This document shows, in pieces, positions 45,558 to 54,241 of a stretch of 64,000 bases of DNA. Where the stretch lies: positions 4,526,001-4,590,000 of the forward strand of contig CP014773.1 in NCBI GenBank assembly GCA_001596135.1, read 5' to 3'. Each line of letters begins with the position of its first letter. Position 1 is the stretch's first letter. Origin of the DNA: Mucilaginibacter sp. PAMC 26640 (lineage in GTDB: Bacteria > Bacteroidota > Bacteroidia > Sphingobacteriales > Sphingobacteriaceae). The notes under the pieces were generated by a model. The model worked only from the letters and a program-made list of their open reading frames with translations, did not search any database and had not been told where the DNA came from. Both the position numbers and the translations under genes were made by a program.

Positions 45558-45590
45558 CAAACTTAACACTAATTTAATTAGTTAAGCAAA
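45558..45590 (-). promoter_or_regulatory. Promoter for element B
   Basis: On the minus strand TTTG (45587-45590) and TAAGTTTG (45558-45565) match the Bacteroidota consensus TTTG ... TAnnTTTG with a spacing of about 21 bp. The expected transcription start is near 45551. Confidence 0.55.
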
Positions 45591-45768
45591 TGAATTTAAT
45601 TATTTCTTTGCGCGGCCAATGCTCGCCTGGATAGTATTTATCTAAACCGGATTCACTTTGGTTTCAAAAGCGCCGACGTACCTGCCTAAGCCCGGACAAT
45701 AGCCGACAGCATCTTATAACGCGGGAAAATATGAGCAATTTTTCACACTGCCTACACCTAGCTAGGAA

Positions 45769-45957
45769 TTATTCTCCAATTGATTTGTAAAACTTATTCA
45801 AACATTTGTAGCAAATATACTTGCGTAACGGCACCAGCGGGGCGCAAAACTTGAATATAAAATTACGGCTTACACGTGAAACATCTTTACTGTTGCATTT
45901 AGGGCAGCACACCGAAATGGAAGTATGCTGTTTGATAGATCGCAATGCTGTATACAT
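45769..45957 (-). CDS. Small zinc-ribbon protein
   Basis: A 62-residue protein with two CxxC pairs, CPKC near residue 19 and CYKC near residue 52, separated by a basic segment (DVSRVSRNFIFKFC, LVPLRKYI). This is the layout of small zinc ribbons that bind nucleic acid or partner proteins. The ATG at 45957 is clear. The basic centre and Cys spacing argue that it is a real gene. No partner is obvious and the function is unknown. Confidence 0.6.
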   Translation of the reverse strand: MYTALRSIKQHTSISVCCPKCNSKDVSRVSRNFIFKFCAPLVPLRKYICYKCLNKFYKSIGE

Positions 45958-46319
45958 AGGCTTGTTTTAATTATTTAAAAATACTGTCGTTCGAAATAAA
46001 TCCATTACAACTTTTCATTTCGTTCCAAAAATGTAAAACTTGAGAATTTTTTATTGCAGTATCCCGAAAGGAAGTTTTAGGCAGGTTAAGAGCGAATGAT
46101 GAAAATATGAACTGCTGATTAAACAGAATTAATGATACAAAGAAACCCATGCATCAAATTGATTCATTTAAACAATACAACTATGAAAAGTAGGTATTAC
46201 AACCCAGACAACTAGTCACTGCGGTCTGTTGAACCTTAGCTAAAACGTCGTTAAAGAAAGCAAACTGAATATCGCATTGGCGTTAAGTAATGACTATTCA
46301 AATTTTATAGCATGTATTT

Positions 46320-46589
46320 TCAATAGCTTATGCCAAATACTTTCTCATAAGCTTTAGCACATTGCAGTCTGATTGAATCCGGTAAGTCGGAATTTTCGGT
46401 AAATTTGAAAAATAAATGGTCGAAGCTAATATAGTCGATGACAACATGGTTCGATATGAGATCATCTGATGTATGATCGCCATCGCCACGGTGCGACTTG
46501 AACCACCACCAATTTTCAGTCTGAATTGCTTCTAATTCATCAATAAAATTGGATACCTGATTTATAAATTGCTGCCCTGGGTACATCAT
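46320..46589 (-). CDS. Hypothetical 89-residue protein
   Basis: An acidic, probably helical protein (QQFINQVSNFIDELEAIQ, then SIRLQCAKAYEKVFG) with an aromatic stretch ENWWWFKSHRGDGDHTSDD. No domain recognised, no signal peptide. It could be real given its length, ATG start and sensible composition, but nothing around it indicates a role. Confidence 0.45.
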   Translation of the reverse strand: MMYPGQQFINQVSNFIDELEAIQTENWWWFKSHRGDGDHTSDDLISNHVVIDYISFDHLFFKFTENSDLPDSIRLQCAKAYEKVFGISY

Positions 46590-46901
46590 ATCTTCAATTT
46601 AGGCCGATCGGGCTAATATAATGCCACCGAAAGATCTTTCGGACTGTTGTTCCTGATTTCGGGAAAGGTATGATAATTTGTACCAGAAATATTACAAAAA
46701 CGGCTCAAACAAATGTGCTAACAGAAGCTTATATTTTAAATCATGTGTTTATTAAATAAATTAATCTATGGTTTATGATTTTTCAATAATAATTCCCTAA
46801 TTTAAGCCTCTATTAAATTAATTATTTTTTTCGGGTCGGCACCTTTTTTTTGATGGCATGCTGCCAATTTTATTTACAGATACATTCAATTTTTTAAGAA
46901 A
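46590..46901. other. Divergent spacer
   Basis: A 312-bp AT-rich spacer between two hypothetical genes. The pair TTCGGACTG...CTTTCGG near 46630-46665 is too irregular to call a hairpin. No gene or repeat seen. Confidence 0.35.
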
Positions 46902-47246
46902 ATGATACGAAACAGTTCAGAGATCATCGAGGCAGTAAGATTGTTAGAAAACAATTTGGAAACCTGCCAGCCCGTTAGCGCGTTGGGTATTGATAATCAC
47001 AAGCAAATTATGATTATGATTGAAGTGATATCGGTACGCTGTACACAAAGCTGGATAGATAATAAGTATTTGACCTTTCCACAAAACATGCGGGAAAAAC
47101 TAGAAAACACTGAATGGAGAACTGCTACTGATGCAAGAGAATGGCTTGATGGACAGTTTGAAATTGAAGATTTGTTATATCCGGATAAAATGTCGCAAAA
47201 AGGCTGGGCTACTGTTTTGTCTGGAACAATTATGAATAATCAATAA
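46902..47246 (+). CDS. Hypothetical 114-residue protein
   Basis: A soluble, mostly helical protein (SEIIEAVRLLENNLETCQPV, then AREWLDGQFEIEDLLYPDKM) without a recognised family. It is followed 57 bp later by the HTH-receiver gene on the same strand, so the two may be co-transcribed. Composition and length are compatible with a true gene. Confidence 0.5.
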   Translation: MIRNSSEIIEAVRLLENNLETCQPVSALGIDNHKQIMIMIEVISVRCTQSWIDNKYLTFPQNMREKLENTEWRTATDAREWLDGQFEIEDLLYPDKMSQKGWATVLSGTIMNNQ

Positions 47247-47303
47247 CAATTTTTTGATTGTTAAAAAGGTTCAAGGTTTTTTACTTATCGTTTAATAAAA
47301 GAG

Positions 47304-47909
47304 ATGGACAAACACTACGGAAATATTGTAGCTAAAATTTTGGCGCAAAATGGATACATCATAGGTGATATAGCCGAAAAACTGATGGTGAATACCAGAA
47401 CTGTAAATAATTGGCTTAAAACTAAAAATCTGAACGTAACGGTCATCGCTACAATTGGCAATGCCATTAACTACGATTTCAAATCTAAACTGCCAGAAGT
47501 ATTTGTAAACAAGCGGCCATCTAAAATTTTTATTGTGGACGACGCCGAGCTTGACAGCGTTATTGTGAAAATAGGGCTGAAACAGGTTCTTGGAAACCTT
47601 GAAATCGAAGTATTTAATAATGGCGACGATGCCATAAACAAGTTATTAGAAATCAGCATTAACGACCCCTCATTATTCCCAGACTATATATTTCTAGACC
47701 TACATATGCCGGTGATGGGCGGATGGGAATTTTTAGACGCTTATCATCGATTAAATATTGACCCGGAAAACAAAATCAGGATTTATATTTTAACATCTTC
47801 AATATCCCGTAAAGATTTAACGCGCTCTATTTCAAATCCATTAATTGCAACATTCCTTTCAAAACCTATTGAATTGAATACCATCCGGTCGATTTTTTGC
47901 GGAGTGTAA
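47304..47909 (+). CDS. HTH-receiver fusion protein (paralogue 4 of 4)
   Basis: A 201-residue protein. Residues 1-70 are the small-HTH family (HYGNIVAKILAQNGYIIGDI, MVNTRTVNNWLKTKN, then INYDFKSKLPEVF matching the HDFSKEFPDLF signature). Residues 73-201 are a receiver domain: FIVDDAELD, phosphoacceptor Asp in DYIFLDLHMPVMGGWEFL, TSS and LSKPI. The order, DNA-binding part first and receiver last, is the reverse of most response regulators. The receiver resembles the stand-alone protein at 39505-39909. Phosphorylation presumably controls DNA binding. The NarL-type pair just downstream is on the opposite strand. Confidence 0.82.
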   Translation: MDKHYGNIVAKILAQNGYIIGDIAEKLMVNTRTVNNWLKTKNLNVTVIATIGNAINYDFKSKLPEVFVNKRPSKIFIVDDAELDSVIVKIGLKQVLGNLEIEVFNNGDDAINKLLEISINDPSLFPDYIFLDLHMPVMGGWEFLDAYHRLNIDPENKIRIYILTSSISRKDLTRSISNPLIATFLSKPIELNTIRSIFCGV

Positions 47910-47970
47910 GTATTTAGACTTCAGCGGATTTGTTGGTAAACAATGCTAAAAATAGGTTTTCGACAACGGT

Positions 47971-48621
47971 CTAATTTATAATTCCGTTTACTACGGCAAA
48001 GCGAACTAAGGCAGCAGTATTACGGGCACCGGTTTTGTCGATGAGGCCTTGACGGTATCCTTCAACAGTACGCTTTCCGGTAAATATTTTGTCTGCTATT
48101 TGTTGGTTGGTGTAGCCCTGAGCAATTAATTCAAGTACTTCTACTTCTTTTTCAGAAAATTCAAGTCCATGCGGTGATACGCGCTCTGTGCGATCAGAAA
48201 CTGTCAGCATCCGGTTTAAAATCTTCGTCGATAACTGGGAAGCGACATATTGATTGTTTTTTGCTACATGTTTTATGGCAAAAATAAGTTCATCTGCGCT
48301 GATGCTTTTTAAGAGGTAACCGGCTGCACCTGCCCTAAAAGCCTGCGCAACATATTGTTCGTTATCATGTGCACTTAATACAATTGATTTAATCTGTGGA
48401 TAGTTGGCTTGCAAGTTACCTACAAGTTCCAGCCCGTCCATCCCCGGCATACTTATATCCGTAAGCAATATATCGGCTTTGATTCCGCTATCAAGTAATT
48501 CTAGCACGGATAAGCCATCAACCGCCTCTGCTACGACATTATAAGTGGGCTCTTTATCCAATAAAGCTTTAATACCAGACCTAATGACATTATGGTCATC
48601 CGCAATAAGTATGTTAATCAT
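47971..48621 (-). CDS. NarL/LuxR-family response regulator
   Basis: A 216-residue response regulator: receiver (ADD at 7-9, phosphoacceptor Asp55 in LLTDISMPGMDG, Ser in VLSAHDN, Lys in LLKSIS) and a C-terminal LuxR-type HTH (FSEKEVEVLELIAQGYTNQQ, GKRTVEGYRQGLIDKTGARN). It lies 56 bp downstream of the PAS histidine kinase gene on the same strand and is its obvious partner. It would act as a transcriptional activator; its target genes cannot be seen here, although the neighbouring glycosidase-like gene 3 is a candidate. Confidence 0.93.
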   Translation of the reverse strand: MINILIADDHNVIRSGIKALLDKEPTYNVVAEAVDGLSVLELLDSGIKADILLTDISMPGMDGLELVGNLQANYPQIKSIVLSAHDNEQYVAQAFRAGAAGYLLKSISADELIFAIKHVAKNNQYVASQLSTKILNRMLTVSDRTERVSPHGLEFSEKEVEVLELIAQGYTNQQIADKIFTGKRTVEGYRQGLIDKTGARNTAALVRFAVVNGIIN

Positions 48622-48677
48622 ATCATAAAAACTAAAACCCTCAATCTGGACTTTGCAATTTAGCCGTTCGTTTTTAT

Positions 48678-50186
48678 TTATAAATCTAAAGTTATGGTTA
48701 CAGCAGAACCTTCCCCAATCACTGAATGAACCTTTACTTTACCATTGTAAAGTGCGAGCCGGTTCCCTATACTAAGCAATCCTGATCCTGTCGGATTAGC
48801 TGCTTCAGCACTATAATTAAAACCTTTACCGTTATCATTAACTTTAATAGAGATCTCATGGCTTAATCTTAGTTGTATATCTACTATTGTAGCACCAGAA
48901 TGCTTGATGCAGTTGTTAATTAATTCTTGTATTATGCGGAAGATATTTAATTCCAACGCCAATGCAGGCCTTTCAACATCTTGGAAGCAAGCGATTCTAA
49001 TATCCATATTGGCCGATGATAACCTGCCTGCCAATTCGTTTAGCGTAGCAGGCAATCCAAATTCAACCAAAATGGATGGTGCCAATGCAAAAGATATATT
49101 GCGCAGATCACTTATCGCCTCGTCAACCAGCACATCAATTTCGGCCAGGCTGCCTGTTTCATTTAGGACAGGTTTTAACAGGTCAATCTTCATCTTGACG
49201 CCATACAACAATTGGCTTACACTATCATGCAGCATATGGCTAATTTGCCTCCGTTCGTTCTCACCAGCTTGTAAAATAGCCATAGATACCTGTCGTTGCT
49301 GATTGTCTTTCAGTTCTGTCTCCCGTTGCTCTGCTAAAACTTGTTCGGTTACATTCATAATAATACCGGCAAGACTCTTACTGCGTGTAATATTATTCAA
49401 AAACTGGCCTTTAATTCGACCGTAACATATTTTCCCATCTTCGGTAGGAAACCGGCATATTACGTTGATTGGAACGTCAGAATCTATTGCAAGTCTAAAA
49501 CTGGCTTGTACCATGTTCTGGTCGTCCGGGTGGATATATTTTATAAATGTACTATAAAGTCCATCGAAACCTGAAACCGGTATTGGACACAGTATTTTGT
49601 TAGACAGCAACAGGTAAAACCTCATCGTATCAGTTTCCAGCTCCCAAGTCCCTGCATGAGATGCCTCCAACGACATCTCCAATTTCTCTTTAAATTGCTC
49701 TACAACATAAACATTTGGTGTTAATGTGCTGATGTTTGTAAACGCGAGATAATAAGCTATCGGCCCGTTATCGTTTGAGCCTATTCCATCCACACGAACA
49801 GCTTGCACCTTATCGCCAGGCAGTATTAAATCTAACTCCAAAAAATTTCTATCGTTTCCGGTACTTAGGGAATCTAGAAAATCATTCAGATCACTTAGGT
49901 AAGTACGTTCTACAAATTTTGAAAGCTTTTTTCCAACCAATTCGGCTATACTCAATTCAAATAAACTGGCACCCGCCAAATTAACCTGTCTAATAACACC
50001 TTCTGCGTTCAGTAATAAGTACGGGAAAGGCGCAAAATTATATACGCTAAAAAAAGGAGATTCTTGCATTCCGAACCCATCTTTTGCATTTCCTTTAGCT
50101 GCACCATGTCCATTAGAACCGGCTGCGAGGTCGATTGCAATGATACCTTTTTCTTGACGTGATCTTGAACTTTGGGGATTATTCAA
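48678..50186 (-). CDS. PAS-domain sensor histidine kinase (HisKA_3/NarX type)
   Basis: A 502-residue kinase without transmembrane segments, so it senses in the cytoplasm. Residues about 45-160 and 175-295 are PAS domains (FSVYNFAPFPYLLLNAEGVI; LEMSLEASHAGTWELETDTM). The dimerisation/phosphoacceptor part reads ENERRQISHMLHDSVSQLLY, with His in the MLHD motif of HisKA_3. The HATPase part has NNCIKHSGA, VNDNGKGF and GSGLLSIGNRLALYNG. The next gene on the same strand is the NarL-type regulator, giving a complete two-component system. The signal is unknown; PAS domains suggest a redox state, gas or small ligand. Confidence 0.92.
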   Translation of the reverse strand: MNNPQSSRSRQEKGIIAIDLAAGSNGHGAAKGNAKDGFGMQESPFFSVYNFAPFPYLLLNAEGVIRQVNLAGASLFELSIAELVGKKLSKFVERTYLSDLNDFLDSLSTGNDRNFLELDLILPGDKVQAVRVDGIGSNDNGPIAYYLAFTNISTLTPNVYVVEQFKEKLEMSLEASHAGTWELETDTMRFYLLLSNKILCPIPVSGFDGLYSTFIKYIHPDDQNMVQASFRLAIDSDVPINVICRFPTEDGKICYGRIKGQFLNNITRSKSLAGIIMNVTEQVLAEQRETELKDNQQRQVSMAILQAGENERRQISHMLHDSVSQLLYGVKMKIDLLKPVLNETGSLAEIDVLVDEAISDLRNISFALAPSILVEFGLPATLNELAGRLSSANMDIRIACFQDVERPALALELNIFRIIQELINNCIKHSGATIVDIQLRLSHEISIKVNDNGKGFNYSAEAANPTGSGLLSIGNRLALYNGKVKVHSVIGEGSAVTITLDL

Positions 50187-50353
50187 ATCAATTATAATTA
50201 CGGTAATAAAATGAGTAATGAATGTAACATAATTGATGCAAAATTTGTTTCAACCAAGGTAGGTCAAAAAATTGACATTGCACAACAAGCTAAGCCTCAT
50301 GTAATATTAGCAATTAAGCGAATAATCATACGACTACCGTTTTGCTACACGAA

Positions 50354-50398
50354 AATGCCAGAGTATAAACAAAATCAATTTGTTTATACTCTGGCATT
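50354..50398. terminator. Perfect 20-bp inverted repeat downstream of glycosidase-like gene 3
   Basis: Arms AATGCCAGAGTATAAACAAA (50354-50373) and its exact complement (50379-50398) around the loop ATCAA. It lies 35 bp beyond the stop of the leftward gene 3 and before the kinase gene, where a terminator is expected. The T-run on the minus side is short, so a role as an RNA-stabilising hairpin is also possible. Confidence 0.6.
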
Positions 50399-50432
50399 AA
50401 AATTGTTATTGTACTATTGCGAGATGTAGTCT

Positions 50433-51518
50433 TTACTGTGCCGAATTAGATAAAAAAGTTTTTGATAATGTTTTGTCCAAGTGATTAGTATATTGGGTAG
50501 CCCATTTTAAAATACCGTATGTTCTCTCTTGAGTACTTTTGTATGGTTCGTCAAATAATTCGTAAACCATAGCTACCTTAACCTGAGGATTTGCTTTACA
50601 TTTAGCTACAAATTTTGTCACAAAAGCGTTTTGATCTGCTTCATTGGTTGTACTTGTTGCTTTATATCTAAAGTTGAATTCCGTAAACCATATGGGTTTA
50701 GTAGGGAACAATGAGGATAATTTTAAAGTAATATCCGGAATGCCCGGCCCTTTTGGCGCAGCATTTTCCATATCAGAGTACCAATTATAGCCTACAACAT
50801 CAAACTTAACACCATACCATTCGCACATGCGTAAAAAACCATAATGCAACCAACCTGCTGTAATCATAGTTTTAGCACCGGCATCTTTAGATTTAATGCC
50901 CTCGTCCATACCTTTCAAATAAGCTGCTACGACATTAAATTTTGCTGTAATATAATGAGCTTGACTTTGACCAGTTGTTTGTGGCAATAAAAGAGGCAAT
51001 TCAAGATCATTTCCTAAATTATAATAAGTGAAATATTTGCCGTATTTAGCAGCAAAATTTGCCCCTAGCGTTTTCCCTTTTTGATAGGACGTGGATTGGG
51101 AATCATTATAATCCATTGTGCGCAGATAAAGCATAGGTAAAATCTTCACGCCACCTGCAGTAGCTGCCGCTTGCAGTGCCTCTAACAATTGGGAAGCGGA
51201 CGCAGTACCATCAGATGTAGTTTGAACGTTTAACCTATACCAATTCATGCCCCTATCTTTCAACATTTGAATTTGTTTTGTTGGAGAAGTTGCGAGGTAA
51301 GGGGCATCCCCCATATGGCCGTTTATACCAAGAGCAAGTGTACTGCCTGATAGGTTAGAGACAGGGGCGGTTGAAGCAAGCATAAAATTTGCCGGCTTTG
51401 ATACATAGGTTGCTTCTTCTGCAACCGGTTCAACATCAATTTCCTTTTTGCATGAAGCGAAGGTTACAACGCTAAGGCACGTTAGTAGCAAGCCTTTTTG
51501 TAAAGTTGTTTTAAGCAT
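50433..51518 (-). CDS. Lipoprotein glycoside-hydrolase-like protein 3 (catalytic-like domain only)
   Basis: A 361-residue member of the same family as 31389-32918 and 43687-45285. Lipobox FASC with Cys23, then the TIM barrel with NLGNDLELP and IWFTEFNFR (Glu as expected nucleophile) and VYELFDEPYK, matching the other two. The C-terminal beta-sandwich is absent; the protein ends about 10 residues after the barrel. Position ND again replaces the usual NE. Its leader carries the shared motif AACTATTGATTAA (51535-51547 on the minus strand), 16 bp before the ATG. It sits upstream of the NarL-type two-component pair on the same strand but is separated by a strong hairpin. Confidence 0.82.
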   Translation of the reverse strand: MLKTTLQKGLLLTCLSVVTFASCKKEIDVEPVAEEATYVSKPANFMLASTAPVSNLSGSTLALGINGHMGDAPYLATSPTKQIQMLKDRGMNWYRLNVQTTSDGTASASQLLEALQAAATAGGVKILPMLYLRTMDYNDSQSTSYQKGKTLGANFAAKYGKYFTYYNLGNDLELPLLLPQTTGQSQAHYITAKFNVVAAYLKGMDEGIKSKDAGAKTMITAGWLHYGFLRMCEWYGVKFDVVGYNWYSDMENAAPKGPGIPDITLKLSSLFPTKPIWFTEFNFRYKATSTTNEADQNAFVTKFVAKCKANPQVKVAMVYELFDEPYKSTQERTYGILKWATQYTNHLDKTLSKTFLSNSAQ

Positions 51519-51972
51519 AAGTTATTTTTGTGTGTTAATCAATAGTTCAGGTTGTTAACGTTGCCTGTAATAGGAATGTTGCATTAGAATGATTTTTTTT
51601 GAAACAATTAAAATAAGACGAGGTTATAATGAGAAATATTGTAAAAAAAATATGAGTATTTTAAATATTTAGCATTAATTGCAAAATTCAAAACAATACA
51701 GGTCCAGTTGTGTGAAATAGTATGACTTATATTTTCATATACCTCACAAACGGTCCAAATTTTAAATTCCGAGTAATAAATTCATAAAAAATCCATAGAT
51801 TAAAGGAAGGTTGAAAGCTAATGCATCACCTAAGCTTTTAAAAAATACATCGTATTTTCTGATTTATTTAATGTTTCAGTGTTCAAGACTACCTGAATTT
51901 GCCCGATAACTGTATACCATAGTGTTACCCTGACACAGGGTACTTATAAACACTGCTGTGTATTTTAGTAAC
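51519..51972. other. Divergent region with leader of gene 3 and a palindrome
   Basis: It contains TTAATCAATAGTT (51535-51547), the shared leader motif for gene 3, and a perfect inverted repeat TACCCTG-ACA-CAGGGTA (51926-51942) 30 bp before the ATG at 51973, which looks like an operator or a short hairpin in that gene's leader. Confidence 0.45.
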
Positions 51973-52263
51973 ATGAGTACGATGACACCTTTCAAGGTTA
52001 ATATAAGCTATTTTGGTTTTAAGCTAGCCTTCCGTGTATTCCAGATAGCGCAAAAAAATAACGTTGAAATTTATGAGCTTAAGTGTGGCGGCCTTAACTA
52101 CGTTGTAATTAAAGAAAACCTCAGCTGGTCGTTTATGGCTCAGTTAGATCCTTGCCAGGAACTAAAAGATGTTATAATTAAGAGGTTAAAAAAAAGGGCG
52201 ATTAATATGCGTTTACCACACAACTATATTGCACCATCTGACGCTGTTTTACCAAATGTATAA
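51973..52263 (+). CDS. Hypothetical 96-residue protein
   Basis: A small basic protein (FGFKLAFRVFQIAQKNNVEI, CGGLNYVVI, then VIIKRLKKRAINMRLP). A GTG at 51958 is also in frame, but the ATG at 51973 is preferred. It shares with the next gene a plan of one N-terminal beta strand pair and a basic C-terminal end, but I see no real homology. No family recognised. A palindrome lies upstream and may control it. Confidence 0.45.
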   Translation: MSTMTPFKVNISYFGFKLAFRVFQIAQKNNVEIYELKCGGLNYVVIKENLSWSFMAQLDPCQELKDVIIKRLKKRAINMRLPHNYIAPSDAVLPNV

Positions 52264-52365
52264 AAGCGTGCAACTTGCACAATTAGGGTAACGAACAACC
52301 ACAATACCCTGTTAAGTAACATCGATTTACAGTAAAATGAGTAAATTTAGACTTACTTATTTACT

Positions 52366-52644
52366 ATGAAAAACTTCAACATTACCTGTAATATAAACAA
52401 TGAATCTCAAAAGTTTAAACTGATATTCAGGCAATCGGCAATAGCATCATTCTATATCTATAAAAATAATAAGTGGATAGGAACATTGTGCAGAAACGAT
52501 GGTGATCAATACAGATTAATATCTTATAGCAGGTTCTCTATTTCACAAATTGATGTCGATGCAATAGGCAAACAAATAGATAGGCAAACCTGCTTACAAC
52601 ATCTAAATCCTAATAAAAAGGACTTAGTATTGCGGGCAGCATAA
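52366..52644 (+). CDS. Hypothetical 92-residue protein
   Basis: A small soluble protein (MKNFNITCNINNESQKFKLI, then SFYIYKNNKWIGTLCRNDGD, SISQIDVDAIGKQID). It starts like a beta domain that may bind a ligand. It follows the 96-residue gene by 102 bp on the same strand. No recognisable domain, no signal peptide. The ATG start and good composition make it probably real. Confidence 0.45.
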   Translation: MKNFNITCNINNESQKFKLIFRQSAIASFYIYKNNKWIGTLCRNDGDQYRLISYSRFSISQIDVDAIGKQIDRQTCLQHLNPNKKDLVLRAA

Positions 52645-52945
52645 AGTCCCAAATTGCTTTCGGCCTGTACAAAAAGAATAGGCCTAACTATTTTGGTGAT
52701 TCTTCAGCCAAAACGCACTAACGTTTGATCAACCGCCAGTTTTATGAAGATTGAGCAAAACAAAGATCAAAGTGGAAACTAAATTTGATTTTATCAGCAG
52801 CAAACCCTGCTGCCGGTAAAGTAAAATAGTCACTGTAAAACTGAGTCAACCCTACATTACCCACTATATAATAAGCCGGCCATATAATTGTGGGCGGCTT
52901 TTATTTTTGACACCTATCCACTATAAATTATTTAGAATACAAAAA

Positions 52946-52972
52946 AAGGCCGTCCTTTTTGAGGGCGGCCTT
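52946..52972 (-). terminator. Terminator of the polysaccharide operon
   Basis: On the minus strand a stem AAGGCCGCCC / GGACGGCCTT (one G-T pair) is followed by TTTTT. It lies 54 bp after the stop of the GT9 gene and ends the leftward cluster. Confidence 0.85.
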
Positions 52973-53025
52973 ACTTTAGTTTGAGTTTATTGTAGTTTAG
53001 TTAGTTTTCAATATTATATAAGGTG

Positions 53026-54174
53026 TTAAGCAATAACCGTAGTACTATGAAGATAGGATTGTATAAGGCTGCTTACTTTAAAAGGACTAATATTTTTTAA
53101 ACAAATATTATCCTCGCAAATAAATTTACCGCATCCTGTGATCATATCACAAGGAACGACCTGGTTAAGCAAGGTGACCTGACCTTCGCTAAAGCTGTAT
53201 GGTTTCCAAACATTAATGTTCGACGTACCACTGAATAAAATGAAAGATTTTACTCTGAGCACAGCGGCGATATGAGAAAATCCAGATTCGAGCCCCATAA
53301 ACAAACTGGATTTTTTGACTATATATATAGATTGGGGAATATTATAGGAACCAACACAATTCACCACATTGGGCATGTTGGCAATTGTTTCAATCTCTTC
53401 TGGAGTGGCATCCTGCGATGTACCCAAAACATATACGGTAATATCCTTGCTTACCACCTTTAGGGTCTCTATAAAATTCTTTACGGGCCATTTTCTCGAC
53501 TGGGCCCCCGCACCTAAATGCATCACCATATATTTGTCAGGAAATACTTGCGCGGTTACCGGTTCACAAGGGATGTCGTCTACATTCCAAAACTCCGGAA
53601 AATTAATATCAGGCAGCTTCAGGTAGTCAAAAAGCGGCTTTATCAAATCCGATGCATGACCATTAGCTTCAAATGGAAATAGTATATCCAACAGGTCACC
53701 GCCGCCGCCAACATTATAACCGGCAAATAATTTATGACGGGTGAAGAACTTTAAAAAAATGTTATTCCTCAGATCTCCCCGTACGTCAAAAATAAGATCT
53801 GTATTGATTTTTTTAAGTTGCTTTATAAAAACAGGATAACTCCCCTTCTTACCCCTTGCAAACCATGGCGCATCAGCAACAGTAACCGTATCAACAAATT
53901 TCAATTTGCTTGCAATTGCAAAATTTTGACTATTTACAACCAGGTTGATCTTATAGTTAGATAAAACTTTTAGCTTTTTTATAGCTGGCAACATCAAAAT
54001 CAAATCGCCGATATGGGCAAATTGCACTATTGTTATTTCCTTTATTGCTGATGGATCAACCGTCTTTTTGTTGAACGGCTTATAGAAACTATGGAGCAGC
54101 TTGTCTGCTAGTTTAATTACCTTTATCTTCTTTTGCGAAAAGTCGGGGTAAAATCTGTATTCAATTTCGTTCAT
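53026..54174 (-). CDS. GT9 glycosyltransferase, heptosyltransferase-like
   Basis: A 382-residue protein of glycosyltransferase family 9 (ADP-heptose:LPS heptosyltransferase type, GT-B fold). The N-terminal Rossmann part has VQFAHIGDLILMLPAIKKLK (GDL motif). The C-terminal part has HLGAGAQSRKWPVKNF, typical of the nucleotide-sugar site, and LESGFSHIAAVLRVKS (the G-x-S/T-G-x-x-H site). The last gene of the cluster. Its neighbours hldA and gmhA make the heptose donor, which fits heptose transfer onto an LPS or EPS core. It is separated from gmhA by a broken hldC, so the local pathway may not be complete. Confidence 0.85.
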   Translation of the reverse strand: MNEIEYRFYPDFSQKKIKVIKLADKLLHSFYKPFNKKTVDPSAIKEITIVQFAHIGDLILMLPAIKKLKVLSNYKINLVVNSQNFAIASKLKFVDTVTVADAPWFARGKKGSYPVFIKQLKKINTDLIFDVRGDLRNNIFLKFFTRHKLFAGYNVGGGGDLLDILFPFEANGHASDLIKPLFDYLKLPDINFPEFWNVDDIPCEPVTAQVFPDKYMVMHLGAGAQSRKWPVKNFIETLKVVSKDITVYVLGTSQDATPEEIETIANMPNVVNCVGSYNIPQSIYIVKKSSLFMGLESGFSHIAAVLRVKSFILFSGTSNINVWKPYSFSEGQVTLLNQVVPCDMITGCGKFICEDNICLKNISPFKVSSLIQSYLHSTTVIA

Positions 54175-54241
54175 GGCAAATTTGTTATAAACGCTTTACT
54201 ATTAAGGTTGCATTGAATGAACTATTTGGTCTAACGGGAGC

